From: Woeseiaceae bacterium | Lineage (GTDB): Bacteria; Pseudomonadota; Gammaproteobacteria; Steroidobacterales; Woeseiaceae | DNA: 64,000 bases | NCBI GenBank assembly: GCA_028277185.1 | Contig: JANQGQ010000018.1 | Location: 124,001-188,000, forward strand | Direction of reading: 5' to 3' | Part shown: positions 8,632 to 18,037 of the stretch, piece after piece | Position numbering within the stretch: position 1 is the stretch's first letter | Layout: each line of letters starts with the position of its first letter | Position numbers and translations under genes: made by a program | The notes under the pieces: generated by a model | What the model saw: only the letters and a program-made list of their open reading frames with translations | Told to the model about the DNA's origin: nothing | The model's database searches: none

Positions 8632-10455
8632 GTGCCGCAAACCGCAGTTACCGAAACTCTCCGCCCCACCCGAATCCGCATTGACCCGGAGCGCGACCGA
8701 AATCTGACCGCGTTTGGCAAGGCCACGATGCAGGATCGGTACCTGTTGCCAGGGGAGTCCTTCCAGAACTTGTTTGTCCGCGTCGCCGAAAGCTACGCCG
8801 ACGACCTGGAGCATGCACAGCGGCTCTACGACTACATGTCACAGCTCTGGTTCATGCCCGCGACGCCGATTCTGAGCAACGGCGGAACCGAGCGCGGACT
8901 GCCGATTTCCTGTTTTCTCAACGCGGTTGACGACAGTCTCGACGGTATTGTCGATACCTGGACCGAGAACGTCTGGCTGGCGTCGAACGGCGGCGGTATC
9001 GGTACCTACTGGGGCGATGTCCGGTCAATCGGCGAGACCGTAAAAGGTAACGGGCAAACCTCCGGCATCATCCCGTTCGTCCGGGTCATGGACTCTTTAA
9101 CGCTGGCGATATCGCAGGGCTCGCTGCGCCGTGGTTCGGCCGCTGTTTACATCGACGTGCATCATCCCGAGATTGAGGAATTCGTCGAAATCCGCAAACC
9201 GTCCGGCGACTTCAATCGCAAAAGTCTGAACCTGCACCACGGGATCGCGATCACCGACGAGTTCATGCAAGCCGTCCGCGACGAACAGCCTTTTGCTCTG
9301 CGGAGCCCCGCCGACGACAGCGTCATTCGAACGGTGTCGGCACGCGAACTATGGCAGCGAATCCTCGAGACGCGCTTGCAGACTGGTGAGCCGTATCTGC
9401 TGTTCGTGGATACGGCGAACGACGAACTCCCGGCGCACCAGAAGGCGCTCGGGCTGAAGGTTCGCCAGTCCAATCTTTGCAGCGAGATCCTCCTGCCCAC
9501 GGGGCGCGACCACGACGGCGCTCTGCGCACGGCTGTGTGCTGCCTTGCTTCGGTCAATCTCGAACGCTGGGACGAGTGGCGCAACGATCCGCTCTTCGTC
9601 GAGGATATCCTGCGGCTGCTCGACAACGTTCTCGACGATTTCATTCGTCATGCCCCCGACAGCATGAGCAACGCCAGGTACTCGGCGATGCGGGAACGCT
9701 CGGTCGGGCTCGGCGCGATGGGCTTCCACTCGTTCCTGCAAAAGCGCGGGATTCCTTTCGAAAGCGTACTTGCAAAGAGCCACAACCTGACGATGTTCCG
9801 GCACCTTCGCAGAGCGGCGGATCGTGCTTCGCGGAAGCTGGCCGAAGAACGCGGACCCTGCCCAGATGCCGCCGAAGGGAACGTCAATGAACGCTTCAGC
9901 CACAAGCTCGCAATCGCTCCCACGGCGAGCATCAGCATCATCTGCGGCGGCGTCAGCGCCTGCATAGAGCCGATCCCGGCCAACATCTACACGCACAAGA
10001 CCCTGTCCGGATCCTTCACCGTAAAGAATCCGGCGCTCGAGGAACTGCTCGCAGCGAGAGGAGCGGATACGCAGGCGACCTGGGCGTCGATACTCCAGCA
10101 CGACGGCTCAGTGCAGCACCTCGACTGCCTGAGCGACGACGAGAAGGCGGTGTTTCGGACTTCTTTCGAGATCGACCAACGCTGGGTTATCGATCTCGCC
10201 GCCGATCGGGCGCCGAGCATCTGTCAGGGACAGTCCGTCAACCTGTTTCTAAGCAGCGACCTGCACAAGTGGGATCTCCTGATGCTCCACTGGACGGCTT
10301 GGGAGCGGGGCATCAAGAGTCTTTACTACTGCCGTTCGAAGTCGGTGCAGCGCGCCGGTTTCGCCGGTGTCGAGGGTGACAACACGATGGACTGGCCGGA
10401 ACGGGAGCTGGTACAGCCGCTGTCCGACTACGACGAATGCCTCTCCTGCCAGTAG
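8632..10455 (+). CDS. nrdA: Class I ribonucleoside-diphosphate reductase, alpha (large) subunit, without ATP-cone
   Basis: 607-residue catalytic subunit that reduces ribonucleoside diphosphates. The active-site motif NLCSEI gives Asn281, Cys283 and Glu285; the redox cysteine pair is Cys94 (ISCFLN) and one of Cys303/304; the radical-transfer tyrosine pair is in SLYYCRSKS; and the C-terminal reductant pair is CLSC at 603-606. All key residues are present. The protein begins directly with the N-terminal catalytic region and lacks the roughly 90-residue ATP-cone of E. coli NrdA, so dATP inhibition of overall activity is not expected. The GTG at 8632 is preferred because AAGAGGT lies just upstream; an ATG at 8614 is the alternative. 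It lies downstream of the B12 riboswitch and 16 bases before nrdB. Confidence 0.93.
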   Translation: MPQTAVTETLRPTRIRIDPERDRNLTAFGKATMQDRYLLPGESFQNLFVRVAESYADDLEHAQRLYDYMSQLWFMPATPILSNGGTERGLPISCFLNAVDDSLDGIVDTWTENVWLASNGGGIGTYWGDVRSIGETVKGNGQTSGIIPFVRVMDSLTLAISQGSLRRGSAAVYIDVHHPEIEEFVEIRKPSGDFNRKSLNLHHGIAITDEFMQAVRDEQPFALRSPADDSVIRTVSARELWQRILETRLQTGEPYLLFVDTANDELPAHQKALGLKVRQSNLCSEILLPTGRDHDGALRTAVCCLASVNLERWDEWRNDPLFVEDILRLLDNVLDDFIRHAPDSMSNARYSAMRERSVGLGAMGFHSFLQKRGIPFESVLAKSHNLTMFRHLRRAADRASRKLAEERGPCPDAAEGNVNERFSHKLAIAPTASISIICGGVSACIEPIPANIYTHKTLSGSFTVKNPALEELLAARGADTQATWASILQHDGSVQHLDCLSDDEKAVFRTSFEIDQRWVIDLAADRAPSICQGQSVNLFLSSDLHKWDLLMLHWTAWERGIKSLYYCRSKSVQRAGFAGVEGDNTMDWPERELVQPLSDYDECLSCQ

Positions 10456-10471
10456 CTCCGGAGAATACTCA

Positions 10472-11545
10472 ATGGCACACGAAACTCAGATCGACCTGCT
10501 GCAAAAGCCGGGCCTGATGACTCCCAGCAAGACCTACAAACCGTTCCGCTATCCCTGGGCTATCGACTACTGGCGCAGACAGCAGCAGATTCACTGGCTT
10601 CCCGAGGAGGTACCGCTCGGCGAAGACTGCAAGGACTGGAGCCAAAGACTCAGCGATGCCGAACGAAATCTGCTGACGCAGGTGTTTCGCTTCTTCACTC
10701 AATCCGATGTCGAAGTACAGGACAACTACCTGGAGCGATACGCACTTGTGTTCAGGCCGACAGAGATCAAAATGATGCTCGCCGCCTTCGCGAACATGGA
10801 AACCGTGCACATCGTAGCCTACGCGCTGCTGCTCGAAACGCTGGGCATGCCGGACTCCGAGTTCGCCGCCTTCATGGACTACGAAGCGATGCGGGACAAA
10901 CACGACTATATGCAGGAGTTCGGCGTCGGCAGCGAAGCAGACATACTGCGGACGCTGGCGATGTTCGGCGCGTTCACGGAAGGACTGCAGCTGTTCGCGA
11001 GCTTCGCCATCCTGCTCAATTTCCCCCGTCACAACAAGATGCGCGGCATGGGGCAGATCGTATCGTGGTCCGTCAGGGACGAAAGTCTGCACTGCGAAGG
11101 CGTGCTGCGCCTGTTTCACACGTTCGCAGGGGAGACCGGAGCGTTGACCGACAGTGTGCGTGACGACATCGTCGACTGCGCGAAAACCGTCGTCGACCTC
11201 GAAGACCGTTTCATCGACCTGGCATTCGAGATGGGATCGCTGGAAGGGTTGTCGGCGGCCGACGTGAAGCGCTACATCCGCTACATCGCCGACTGGCGCC
11301 TCGCTCAGCTTTCACTGCCGAAAGTCTACGGTGTCGCCGAGCACCCTCTGCCCTGGCTCACCGAGATACTGAACGGAGTGGAACACGCCAACTTCTTCGA
11401 GACGCGCGCAACGGAGTACGCCAAGGCAGCGACCGGCGGCAGCTGGCATGGCGAAGCGGGGGCCTGGGCGGCGTTCGACAACCGCCTGGGCCAGCAGCGG
11501 CAGACGAAGCTGTCGCTTCCTGCGGAGATCACGGGCCGGACCTGA
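10472..11545 (+). CDS. nrdB: Class I ribonucleoside-diphosphate reductase, beta (radical) subunit
   Basis: 357-residue ferritin-like radical subunit. The metal ligands can be placed by motif: Asp79 (QSDVEVQDN), Glu110 and His113 (METVHIVAY), Glu170 (FTEGLQLF), Glu204 and His207 (RDESLHCEG). The radical tyrosine is kept as Tyr117, four residues after His113, so this looks like a tyrosyl-radical enzyme rather than the Phe-substituted class Ic. No N-terminal ATP-cone is present. GGAG lies about nine bases before the ATG. It is co-transcribed with nrdA and converges on the S46 peptidase gene 22 bases later. Confidence 0.95.
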   Translation: MAHETQIDLLQKPGLMTPSKTYKPFRYPWAIDYWRRQQQIHWLPEEVPLGEDCKDWSQRLSDAERNLLTQVFRFFTQSDVEVQDNYLERYALVFRPTEIKMMLAAFANMETVHIVAYALLLETLGMPDSEFAAFMDYEAMRDKHDYMQEFGVGSEADILRTLAMFGAFTEGLQLFASFAILLNFPRHNKMRGMGQIVSWSVRDESLHCEGVLRLFHTFAGETGALTDSVRDDIVDCAKTVVDLEDRFIDLAFEMGSLEGLSAADVKRYIRYIADWRLAQLSLPKVYGVAEHPLPWLTEILNGVEHANFFETRATEYAKAATGGSWHGEAGAWAAFDNRLGQQRQTKLSLPAEITGRT

Positions 11546-11567
11546 CGGGAGCCCGGGGCCACACGGT

Positions 11568-13757
11568 CTAGCGCGTCGTCGTTAGCGTCATCTCGTCGAC
11601 GAGATGCCCCGCCTCGTCGATTTTCTCCATGATCCAGAGCATGTAGCGCGAATCGACGTGAATCGATCGCGTCGTGCGCGGATCGAAATCCCAGTCGGAG
11701 TTCACGGATTCGATCGTGCCGTCGAACAGCAGACCGACCAGGTTACCGTCGGCGTCCAGCGTGGCCGAACCCGAGTTTCCGCCCGTAGAGTCGAGGTCGG
11801 TCAGGAAGTTGACCGGCACCGAGCCGATGCTCGCGAGGCCATAGCGGCCGTAGTCCTTCGCGGCGATGAGCTCGAGCTGGCTTGCCGGCGCGTTGAAGGG
11901 TTCGCGGCCGGTATCCTTCTCGGTAATTCCTTCGAGCCGGGTGAAGGGCTCGTAGATGAGCCCGTCCTTTGGCGACCCGCCATAGACGCTGCCGTAGGTG
12001 ACCCGCAGCGTCGAATTGGCGTCGGGATAGACCGCCTGCCCCTTCGATTCGCTGTAGGCGATCACCCCGTCCATGTACGCAGGCGCGATCCGACTCATCC
12101 GGCCTTCAAAGGTTTTGCTCTCTTCCTCGTCGGCGATCTCGTGCTCGTGAAGCGCCACGGCGAGCCGGATGAACGGATCGTCGCTTGCCTCGAAATCGGC
12201 CACCGGCCGCTCCATCCAGGCCAGGCGAGCCTCTACGTTCCCAAGCTCGGTGGCCGAATAGAAATCGCCGATATGCGCCGCCAGTACTTCGCGGTCGTCA
12301 GCGTCGTCGAGCCGGAGCGCGGCATCGAACGCGGCAACGCGCTGCTCCTCCGGCTGGGCCTGGTAGCCGTCCAGAAACAGCAGCCACTCGGCCTTGTCGA
12401 CAACCGGGTCGAAACGCCGGTCGATCACCTGCAGACGCTGCGTGAAGAACGCCATGTCGCGATCCTGAAAGCCGGACTCACGTTCCGCGTCGGGTTTCGT
12501 CCGCTCCACCGCCAGACGATAGAGTCGTTGCGCGGCGCCCAGGAGCTGCGGCGACGTCGCGCGGTCGTACCAGAAGTCCTGCCGCGCGTCCGCCGTGACC
12601 TCGTCGATCAAACCGTCGAACTCGGCAAAGGTGCTTGCATAACGGCCGCGCGCGCCGGCTGCCCCGACCCAGGCCTCGAGCTCCGCTTCGCGCAGCGCGC
12701 GACGCTCCGCAAGCCCCACGCGCTCGGCCCCGGCAAGCTGCCCCTCGGTGTTTTTCTGGAAGTTCCTGAGCCCTGCCAGCCGGGACTCGTACTTGATCCG
12801 GGCATCGCTGCCGGCCGGCGCCGCGGACTCGATCGCCGCTACCCAGTCCGTGATGAGCCGATGCCAGGTCGGATACAGCCAGTCGAATGCGTACTCCACT
12901 TCGGCGAGTCGCGCGTAGCGCCGCGTCGTGCCGGGGTACCCGGCCGCCATCACGAAGTCGCCGGCGTCGAGCCCGGCACGACTCACCTTCAGGAAATGCG
13001 CGGGCCGGTACGGCACGTTGTCTTCGGAATAGTCGGCGGGATTGCCGTCAGGTCCTACGTAGGCGCGATAGAACGCGAAGTCGCCCGTATGCCGGGGCCA
13101 GAGCCAGTTGTCCTCGTCGCCGCCGTAGCGGCCGATGTTGTCGCCCGGCGCGTACGCGATGCGCACGTCGCGGATCTCCAGCCGTTCGATCAGTTTATAG
13201 CTTGCGCCGCCGAAGAACTTCTCGACCTGGCAGCGGAAACCTTCACCCGTCTCGCACTCGGCGATCAGCGCTTTGCGCGTGTCCTCGATAGCCTGAAAGC
13301 GTTCACGCGGCGTCATGCGCTCGTTCGCGGCCGCCTCGACCTTACCCGTGACGTCTTCGACGCGCGTCGTTACATAGACGCGCGTGCCCGGCGCCGCCGG
13401 CAGTTCGCCGGCCGTGTTGCGGGCCACGAAGCCGTCCACCAGCAGATTGTTGTCTTCGCTCGAGTTGAACTGTACGGAGCCGCGCGCGCAGTGATGGTTG
13501 GTCACGACGAGTCCGTTCGGCGACACGAACGAAGCCGTGCAGCCGCCCAGGGATATAACGGCCCCCATCGGAAACGCCGTGAGGTCCGCAAGCTTCTCCG
13601 GATCGATACGCATGCCCGCTTCCTCGAGCTGCTCTTCGATGTCGGGCAGTTGCTCGGGCATCCACATGCCTTCCACGGCGTAGGCGGGCAGTGTGAACGC
13701 GGCGACGGCAAGAACGGCAACGCGGCGCGGACAGCGCAAAAGGCCCGAGGCTTGCAT
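11568..13757 (-). CDS. S46-family dipeptidyl-peptidase (DPP7/DPP11 type), secreted
   Basis: 729-residue periplasmic serine exopeptidase that releases dipeptides from peptide N-termini. A signal peptide spans about 1-27 (ending LPAYA). The catalytic triad can be placed as His in TNHHC (88/89), Asp226 (PRHTGDFAFYR) and Ser662 (STGGNSGS). The residue 18 positions after the serine is Gly, which in the ungapped comparison I recall from Porphyromonas enzymes matches DPP7 (hydrophobic P1) rather than DPP11 (Arg, acidic P1). The ATG at 13757 gives a clean signal peptide; an upstream extension of 30 residues looks non-coding. It follows the M24 peptidase gene on the same strand, and the pair would supply dipeptides and amino acids. 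Confidence 0.93.
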   Translation of the reverse strand: MQASGLLRCPRRVAVLAVAAFTLPAYAVEGMWMPEQLPDIEEQLEEAGMRIDPEKLADLTAFPMGAVISLGGCTASFVSPNGLVVTNHHCARGSVQFNSSEDNNLLVDGFVARNTAGELPAAPGTRVYVTTRVEDVTGKVEAAANERMTPRERFQAIEDTRKALIAECETGEGFRCQVEKFFGGASYKLIERLEIRDVRIAYAPGDNIGRYGGDEDNWLWPRHTGDFAFYRAYVGPDGNPADYSEDNVPYRPAHFLKVSRAGLDAGDFVMAAGYPGTTRRYARLAEVEYAFDWLYPTWHRLITDWVAAIESAAPAGSDARIKYESRLAGLRNFQKNTEGQLAGAERVGLAERRALREAELEAWVGAAGARGRYASTFAEFDGLIDEVTADARQDFWYDRATSPQLLGAAQRLYRLAVERTKPDAERESGFQDRDMAFFTQRLQVIDRRFDPVVDKAEWLLFLDGYQAQPEEQRVAAFDAALRLDDADDREVLAAHIGDFYSATELGNVEARLAWMERPVADFEASDDPFIRLAVALHEHEIADEEESKTFEGRMSRIAPAYMDGVIAYSESKGQAVYPDANSTLRVTYGSVYGGSPKDGLIYEPFTRLEGITEKDTGREPFNAPASQLELIAAKDYGRYGLASIGSVPVNFLTDLDSTGGNSGSATLDADGNLVGLLFDGTIESVNSDWDFDPRTTRSIHVDSRYMLWIMEKIDEAGHLVDEMTLTTTR

Positions 13758-13882
13758 GATAGGTACCCCCCCCTGGGTATCGAGTGAGCGGGAGAGTGCC
13801 GGAGTTTCGCCACGTTGTCGACAGTCGTGAGTAGTCGATATCGGCAAAGCACCACCGGACGGCTGAACTTGAGGCTCACTGC

Positions 13883-15220
13883 TTAGCGCACGATATGCCA
13901 GTTGGTCTGCCGGCCCGCAAGATAGTGCACGGTCTCACCATCGAAACAGGCGCTTTGCTCTAGTTTGATCTGCACCAGCTGGCCGTCCCACTCGGGCAAC
14001 GGTGTTTTGATATTGCCCTCGATCGCGTAACACGTGTTCGCATGCAGCGGCCAATCGCCGCGCACCGGCGTACCGTCCTGATCGTCCCACATGCCAATCA
14101 CCGGACCAGGTGCATGCCCGAAGAACCCGATCGGGTGGGTATACACGCTGCATTCGATCTTCTTTTTGGCGCACTCGGCGCGCGTCGCTGCCGTGATCTC
14201 GTTGCCGGTGCGGCCAGTGACGAACTCGTCGGTCAACAGGTCCTGCCAGCGGTTGCCAACCTTGAGTGCGTCGATGAGGCCTTTCGGAATCTCAGTTTCG
14301 CCGAGTTTCGGTACATAGCCCATCTCCTGCGTGTCGGTGCACAAGCGTAGGTAGCAGATACCCACGTCGGTGTGAATGACATCACCGGCCTGGATGATGC
14401 CGGTCTCGCCGCAGAACGCGGTGTCGCTGTCGCAGGTTTGTCCCGGACGTTGCGCGTTGACGTAGGGCATAAACCAGGCCGGCAGGTCGAGTTCCACGAA
14501 GCGTTGCCGCAGATACCAGGCGACGTCGTCGGTCGTGGTCACGCCGGGCGTGATTACGCGGCTGGAAAACGCCTCGGCAATGACGCTGCGTGCGATGCTC
14601 ACCGTGTGGGCATACGTTTCCATCTCGTTTTGTGTGCGCGTCTCTGCCCAGCGCACGACGAGATCTTCCGCCGGCACCAGCCGATCCACATAGTCTTCAG
14701 GCAGCACCTCGAGCAAGCGCTGATGCAGCGCGTGGGTGAGCCCGTCGGCGACCGGCCAGTCGCGAGACACGTTAATGCCGATGCGCGCCGGGTTGCGGGA
14801 GACGATGAGCTCGCCCAGCGCCTGCCATTGCGCGTCGAGATCGCCGCCCTCCCAGGCTGACTCATACGGACTGCCGAGCGGATAGCGGTTGACGGTCAGG
14901 CGATCGACACCGTTGTCGGTGCGATGAAACACGAGCATCGTTGTGCGGCGCGCCGCGAACGTCGGCTGCGGCACCAGAGAGAAGTAGACGGGATCCTCTG
15001 CGTACTCGCGATTGAGCACGAGCCACATGTCGAGATCGGTCTCCTCCATCAGCGCTGGCAGCAGCGTATCGAGACGCTCTTCGAGATGCCGATTCTCTAC
15101 GGGAGGGCGGTCTCTGTACTCCAGTACGGCGCGAGGACCGGCAACTTCGCGGCCCTGATCCTGAGCCAGCGTCGCCTGGGTAGGCAACAGCAGGCAGGCG
15201 AGAACGGCGAGCTTACGCAT
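13883..15220 (-). CDS. M24-family metallopeptidase (Xaa-Pro aminopeptidase-like), secreted
   Basis: 445-residue protein with a signal peptide (about 1-19, ending TLAQD) and a creatinase/aminopeptidase fold in the C-terminal half. The five metal ligands of M24 can be matched: Asp in VIHTDVG, Asp in LCTDTQE, His in THPIGFFGHAPG, Glu in YAIEGN and Glu in IKLEQSA, so a dinuclear metalloenzyme is expected. Export and the neighbouring S46 gene suggest a role in periplasmic peptide breakdown. The ATG at 15220 was chosen because the signal peptide starts there; the frame stays open a further 23 codons upstream. Confidence 0.9.
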   Translation of the reverse strand: MRKLAVLACLLLPTQATLAQDQGREVAGPRAVLEYRDRPPVENRHLEERLDTLLPALMEETDLDMWLVLNREYAEDPVYFSLVPQPTFAARRTTMLVFHRTDNGVDRLTVNRYPLGSPYESAWEGGDLDAQWQALGELIVSRNPARIGINVSRDWPVADGLTHALHQRLLEVLPEDYVDRLVPAEDLVVRWAETRTQNEMETYAHTVSIARSVIAEAFSSRVITPGVTTTDDVAWYLRQRFVELDLPAWFMPYVNAQRPGQTCDSDTAFCGETGIIQAGDVIHTDVGICYLRLCTDTQEMGYVPKLGETEIPKGLIDALKVGNRWQDLLTDEFVTGRTGNEITAATRAECAKKKIECSVYTHPIGFFGHAPGPVIGMWDDQDGTPVRGDWPLHANTCYAIEGNIKTPLPEWDGQLVQIKLEQSACFDGETVHYLAGRQTNWHIVR

Positions 15221-15313
15221 GAGGGCACTCCGGAATCTGAGGTGAAACCCGGCATATTGAACGAATGTGCCGTGCCAGCCAAGACGCAAATCCGGTTCGA
15301 GGCCGGCCGGAGT

Positions 15314-16582
15314 TTAGTTTTCTAAACCCGGTATATCCTCCTGGTACGACGCCCGCTTGCCCGCCCATTCCTCTTTGGCCTCCCCGAAACTCCAGTCCTC
15401 CCCGGGCTCGAGTACTCTACCCGGCCATGGCTGATCCGCAGTGAGGTTCGGTTCGCAAGTACCTTCGATACTGGAGATCCAGGCTGCAATCAGAACAACG
15501 CCTTCTGTGTGGACCGTTGATCGTCCAATCTCAGGCATCATTTCGTCTGGCTTTGCAGTGTTGAGGCGATACCAAAGGATCGATCCCTCCGGATCGCCGG
15601 GCTTAATTCCCCACAAGCGATTTCCTGTGCCAGCGCCAGCTGCGATCGGCAGTTTACAAAGTCCCAAACTGGGGCCCGTCGAATGCGGTTCCAGGTAAAG
15701 ACCTGAGTTGTCCGCGGGACCAACCGGACTGTGACAATGGGAACAGTTGATGTCCAGATAGGATCGGGCCAGCGCTTCGACGCTCTCGCTCGCATTGCCC
15801 CAGGCGGCGTTCTGCGGCACGGCATCCATTTCGGGAAGGTCGGTCAGATAGCGTACCGACTGCAAGTGCGCAAGCTGATTGTTTGTCCCATAGGCATAGT
15901 CGAAGTCGCGATTGAGGTGGCGCGCCTTGGGACCGATCGGCCAGAGCTTACGAGTACTGGAATCGGTCGCATGGCAGCTCGCGCATTGATTCAAATTTGG
16001 AACGATGTAATTGAACGGCTTCTTCATGCCATCGGCGGACACCAGCGTGAGCGGGACGATATCTCCCGTTTTGAGCAACGTCGCATCCGTTTGCTCTTCG
16101 TTCCAGCGATAGGACAACGCCTCCCAGCCATCGGCCCGGTTGACGAGCACCCGCGTCTCAATTAGCTTGATACCCGGCAATTGGAGGCGCACACCGTCAA
16201 AGTCCTCACCGTCGGCCGTGGTTAGCGCAACTTCGTCCGCTGAATCGCTGGTGACTTTTGGATAGTAGAATGTCTTGGTGATAACAGTGCCAACGGGAAA
16301 GTCGAAGACCGTATCGTCTGCATAGCCGGCCGACACGCCCTCAGGCATCCAGATAGTACGCAGCTTATGGGCATAGTCGGTGAACAGCGCCGTATTCAGA
16401 TCATATGGCGCGACATCAACGCCCAGGCTGAGCGCATCTGCCTGAACGAAGACCTGGCCCCATTCGGAAAGCTTAGTAGGGTTATCTGCAGCAAGGAGTG
16501 CCGAAGTTGCAGCGTTTTGTCCGTCGTCGCAGGCCGATGAAAAAAGGCAGGATAGAGCAACGAGCAATAGTGAAGAACGCAT
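15314..16582 (-). CDS. SO2930-family di-haem c-type cytochrome lipoprotein
   Basis: 422-residue predicted lipoprotein (lipobox FSSAC, Cys18). Two haem-binding motifs are present, CASCH at 200-204 and CSHCH at 280-284. The overall layout, with a long N-terminal beta-rich half before the first haem and a C-terminal WISS segment, fits the family I know as SO2930/HNE_0200 (TIGR03806). In that family the gene is usually next to a parallel beta-helix protein, as here, 15 bases away. The reaction is unknown; an electron-transfer step coupled to its beta-helix partner is the usual guess. Base composition is visibly less GC-rich than in the S46/M24 genes to the left, and the gene sits at the left end of the proposed island. 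Confidence 0.85.
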   Translation of the reverse strand: MRSSLLLVALSCLFSSACDDGQNAATSALLAADNPTKLSEWGQVFVQADALSLGVDVAPYDLNTALFTDYAHKLRTIWMPEGVSAGYADDTVFDFPVGTVITKTFYYPKVTSDSADEVALTTADGEDFDGVRLQLPGIKLIETRVLVNRADGWEALSYRWNEEQTDATLLKTGDIVPLTLVSADGMKKPFNYIVPNLNQCASCHATDSSTRKLWPIGPKARHLNRDFDYAYGTNNQLAHLQSVRYLTDLPEMDAVPQNAAWGNASESVEALARSYLDINCSHCHSPVGPADNSGLYLEPHSTGPSLGLCKLPIAAGAGTGNRLWGIKPGDPEGSILWYRLNTAKPDEMMPEIGRSTVHTEGVVLIAAWISSIEGTCEPNLTADQPWPGRVLEPGEDWSFGEAKEEWAGKRASYQEDIPGLEN

Positions 16583-16597
16583 GGTCGCGCGAAAGCC

Positions 16598-17848
16598 CTA
16601 ATTCTGAAACGCCAGTTTTACCTGTGGCAGCGCATTGAGCATGCAGCGGTAAAGCTCGGACTCGACGCGTGGGGATGCAAAACCGTTCGGTGCATCGATG
16701 TTCAGAACGTCAATGCCTTCATCGCTTACGCAGATACGCTGATCTGCCGCCCATTCGCCATCAACGAATTTGCTTTCATCAACGTACCCATCGAAAAAGA
16801 CATCCGGCAGACGACCCTCAGATCCGAAAAGCCCTATGCGCATCGCCTCAAAGGCCTCGCCGTCGGGTTTTGCGCCGCCGCCGGAAAACTCATTTTGATA
16901 AATCCAGATCGCCTCCGGATAAGCATCAAACGTATCTTGTACGGCTTTGTCGACGTACCCGGCTGTGTAGAGGCTCGAGATGATCACGTTAGCGGTATCG
17001 TTGTCGGCAATCCGATTGGCAAAAATCTCAACCTGGTCCTTGGAGTTGATGAGAACGCCGGTGCCTGTCGGAATGCCCGCAACGGCGCTGCCTTCGTGAC
17101 CAAAGTTCTGGGTGTTGTTGGCGTAGATATCATTGTCAAATACGCGCGCTGCATACCCCTGTTGCGGTAGGTTCGGCATGTTGAAGACGAGAATGCCACC
17201 CGTATTGTTCGTGGCGATATTGCCGTAAACATCTGCGTCTATAGAATTCTCCACTTCGATGCCTGCGACGTTGTATTCGACCCGATTGTTCCGAACAATA
17301 ATGTTCTGCGATTGGCCGACATAAATACCCGCATCAGACGCTCCAATCGCGATGTTGTCCTCGATCAATATGTTTTCTGTCTGCACGGGGTAGAGGCCGT
17401 AGGCGCCGTTTTCGGTAGCTGGCCCGTTGGTCCATTCCACGCGCAGCCCGCGGATGACAATGTTCTCTCCGCCATTGATTTTCAGCCCGTCGCCAGTCGT
17501 GTCCTCAATGGCTATATCCTCGATCGTGAACTCGCTGGCGGTCACGAGGATACCTTCGGCACCCGCGACCTGGTCCTTGAAGCTCAGGATCGACTTGTCG
17601 TGACCTGCGCCACGAATAGTGACGCCGTCCACCATCAAGCTCAATGACTGCTTGAAGCTGAATCGACCTTCGGGGATCTCAATTACATCGCCAGGCTCGG
17701 CTTCGATGAGTTGCTCTAAGAGCACAGTCTCGAACGGACGCTCGGCCTCGTTCGCTGCCCCCGAATCCTGGCGCTCATTCTGGTTCTGACCGCCGCACGC
17801 GGCGAGCGCCAGCCCGAGCATGCCAGTCGATAAACGACTCTTCATCAC
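16598..17848 (-). CDS. Parallel beta-helix repeat lipoprotein, partner of the di-haem cytochrome
   Basis: 416-residue lipoprotein (lipobox LAAC, Cys18). From about residue 60 to 290 it is built of short repeats such as NIVIRGLRVEW, NILIEDNIAIG, NIIVRNNRVEY and DVYGNIATNN, characteristic of a right-handed parallel beta-helix (pectate-lyase-like fold). This matches the TIGR03805 type that travels with TIGR03806 cytochromes. Such helices bind or cleave polymers, but no catalytic residues can be assigned here, and a carbohydrate-active role is only a possibility. It is the first gene of a two-gene unit with the cytochrome 15 bases downstream. Confidence 0.85.
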   Translation of the reverse strand: MMKSRLSTGMLGLALAACGGQNQNERQDSGAANEAERPFETVLLEQLIEAEPGDVIEIPEGRFSFKQSLSLMVDGVTIRGAGHDKSILSFKDQVAGAEGILVTASEFTIEDIAIEDTTGDGLKINGGENIVIRGLRVEWTNGPATENGAYGLYPVQTENILIEDNIAIGASDAGIYVGQSQNIIVRNNRVEYNVAGIEVENSIDADVYGNIATNNTGGILVFNMPNLPQQGYAARVFDNDIYANNTQNFGHEGSAVAGIPTGTGVLINSKDQVEIFANRIADNDTANVIISSLYTAGYVDKAVQDTFDAYPEAIWIYQNEFSGGGAKPDGEAFEAMRIGLFGSEGRLPDVFFDGYVDESKFVDGEWAADQRICVSDEGIDVLNIDAPNGFASPRVESELYRCMLNALPQVKLAFQN

Positions 17849-18037
17849 GCAGGGTCTCCTCTTGCGATCTCATACAGACTGAATCCCGGCGCCCGGCAGC
17901 GCTCAAGAAGCTGATGCTGTAACGTTTTCGATTCCAACGTCATCCGTTTCTCCAGCCGTGCGGCGCATGCCGGTCGCAAGGGAGTGACTTCGCGACCGAC
18001 GCACGCCGATTCCCGGCCTGGGGTGCCAGCCAGACGC
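17849..18037. other. Intergenic region with a short inverted repeat
   Basis: The 189-base gap after the TonB-receptor gene contains GGTCGC and GCGACC about 14 bases apart (near 17972-17998), possibly part of a termination structure. It has no T-run, so this is weak. The promoter of the beta-helix/cytochrome unit must also be here, but no strong motif was found. Confidence 0.3.

Noticed and set aside
11604-13787. A 727-codon open frame on the plus strand opposite the S46 peptidase
   Set aside because: It is antisense to a gene with a full catalytic triad and signal peptide; its translation is Arg/Val/Asp-rich without motifs, as expected for the complementary frame in GC-rich DNA.
17972-17998. 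Inverted repeat GGTCGC/GCGACC as a rho-independent terminator
   Set aside because: The loop is long and no T-run follows on either strand; kept only as a note in the intergenic entry.
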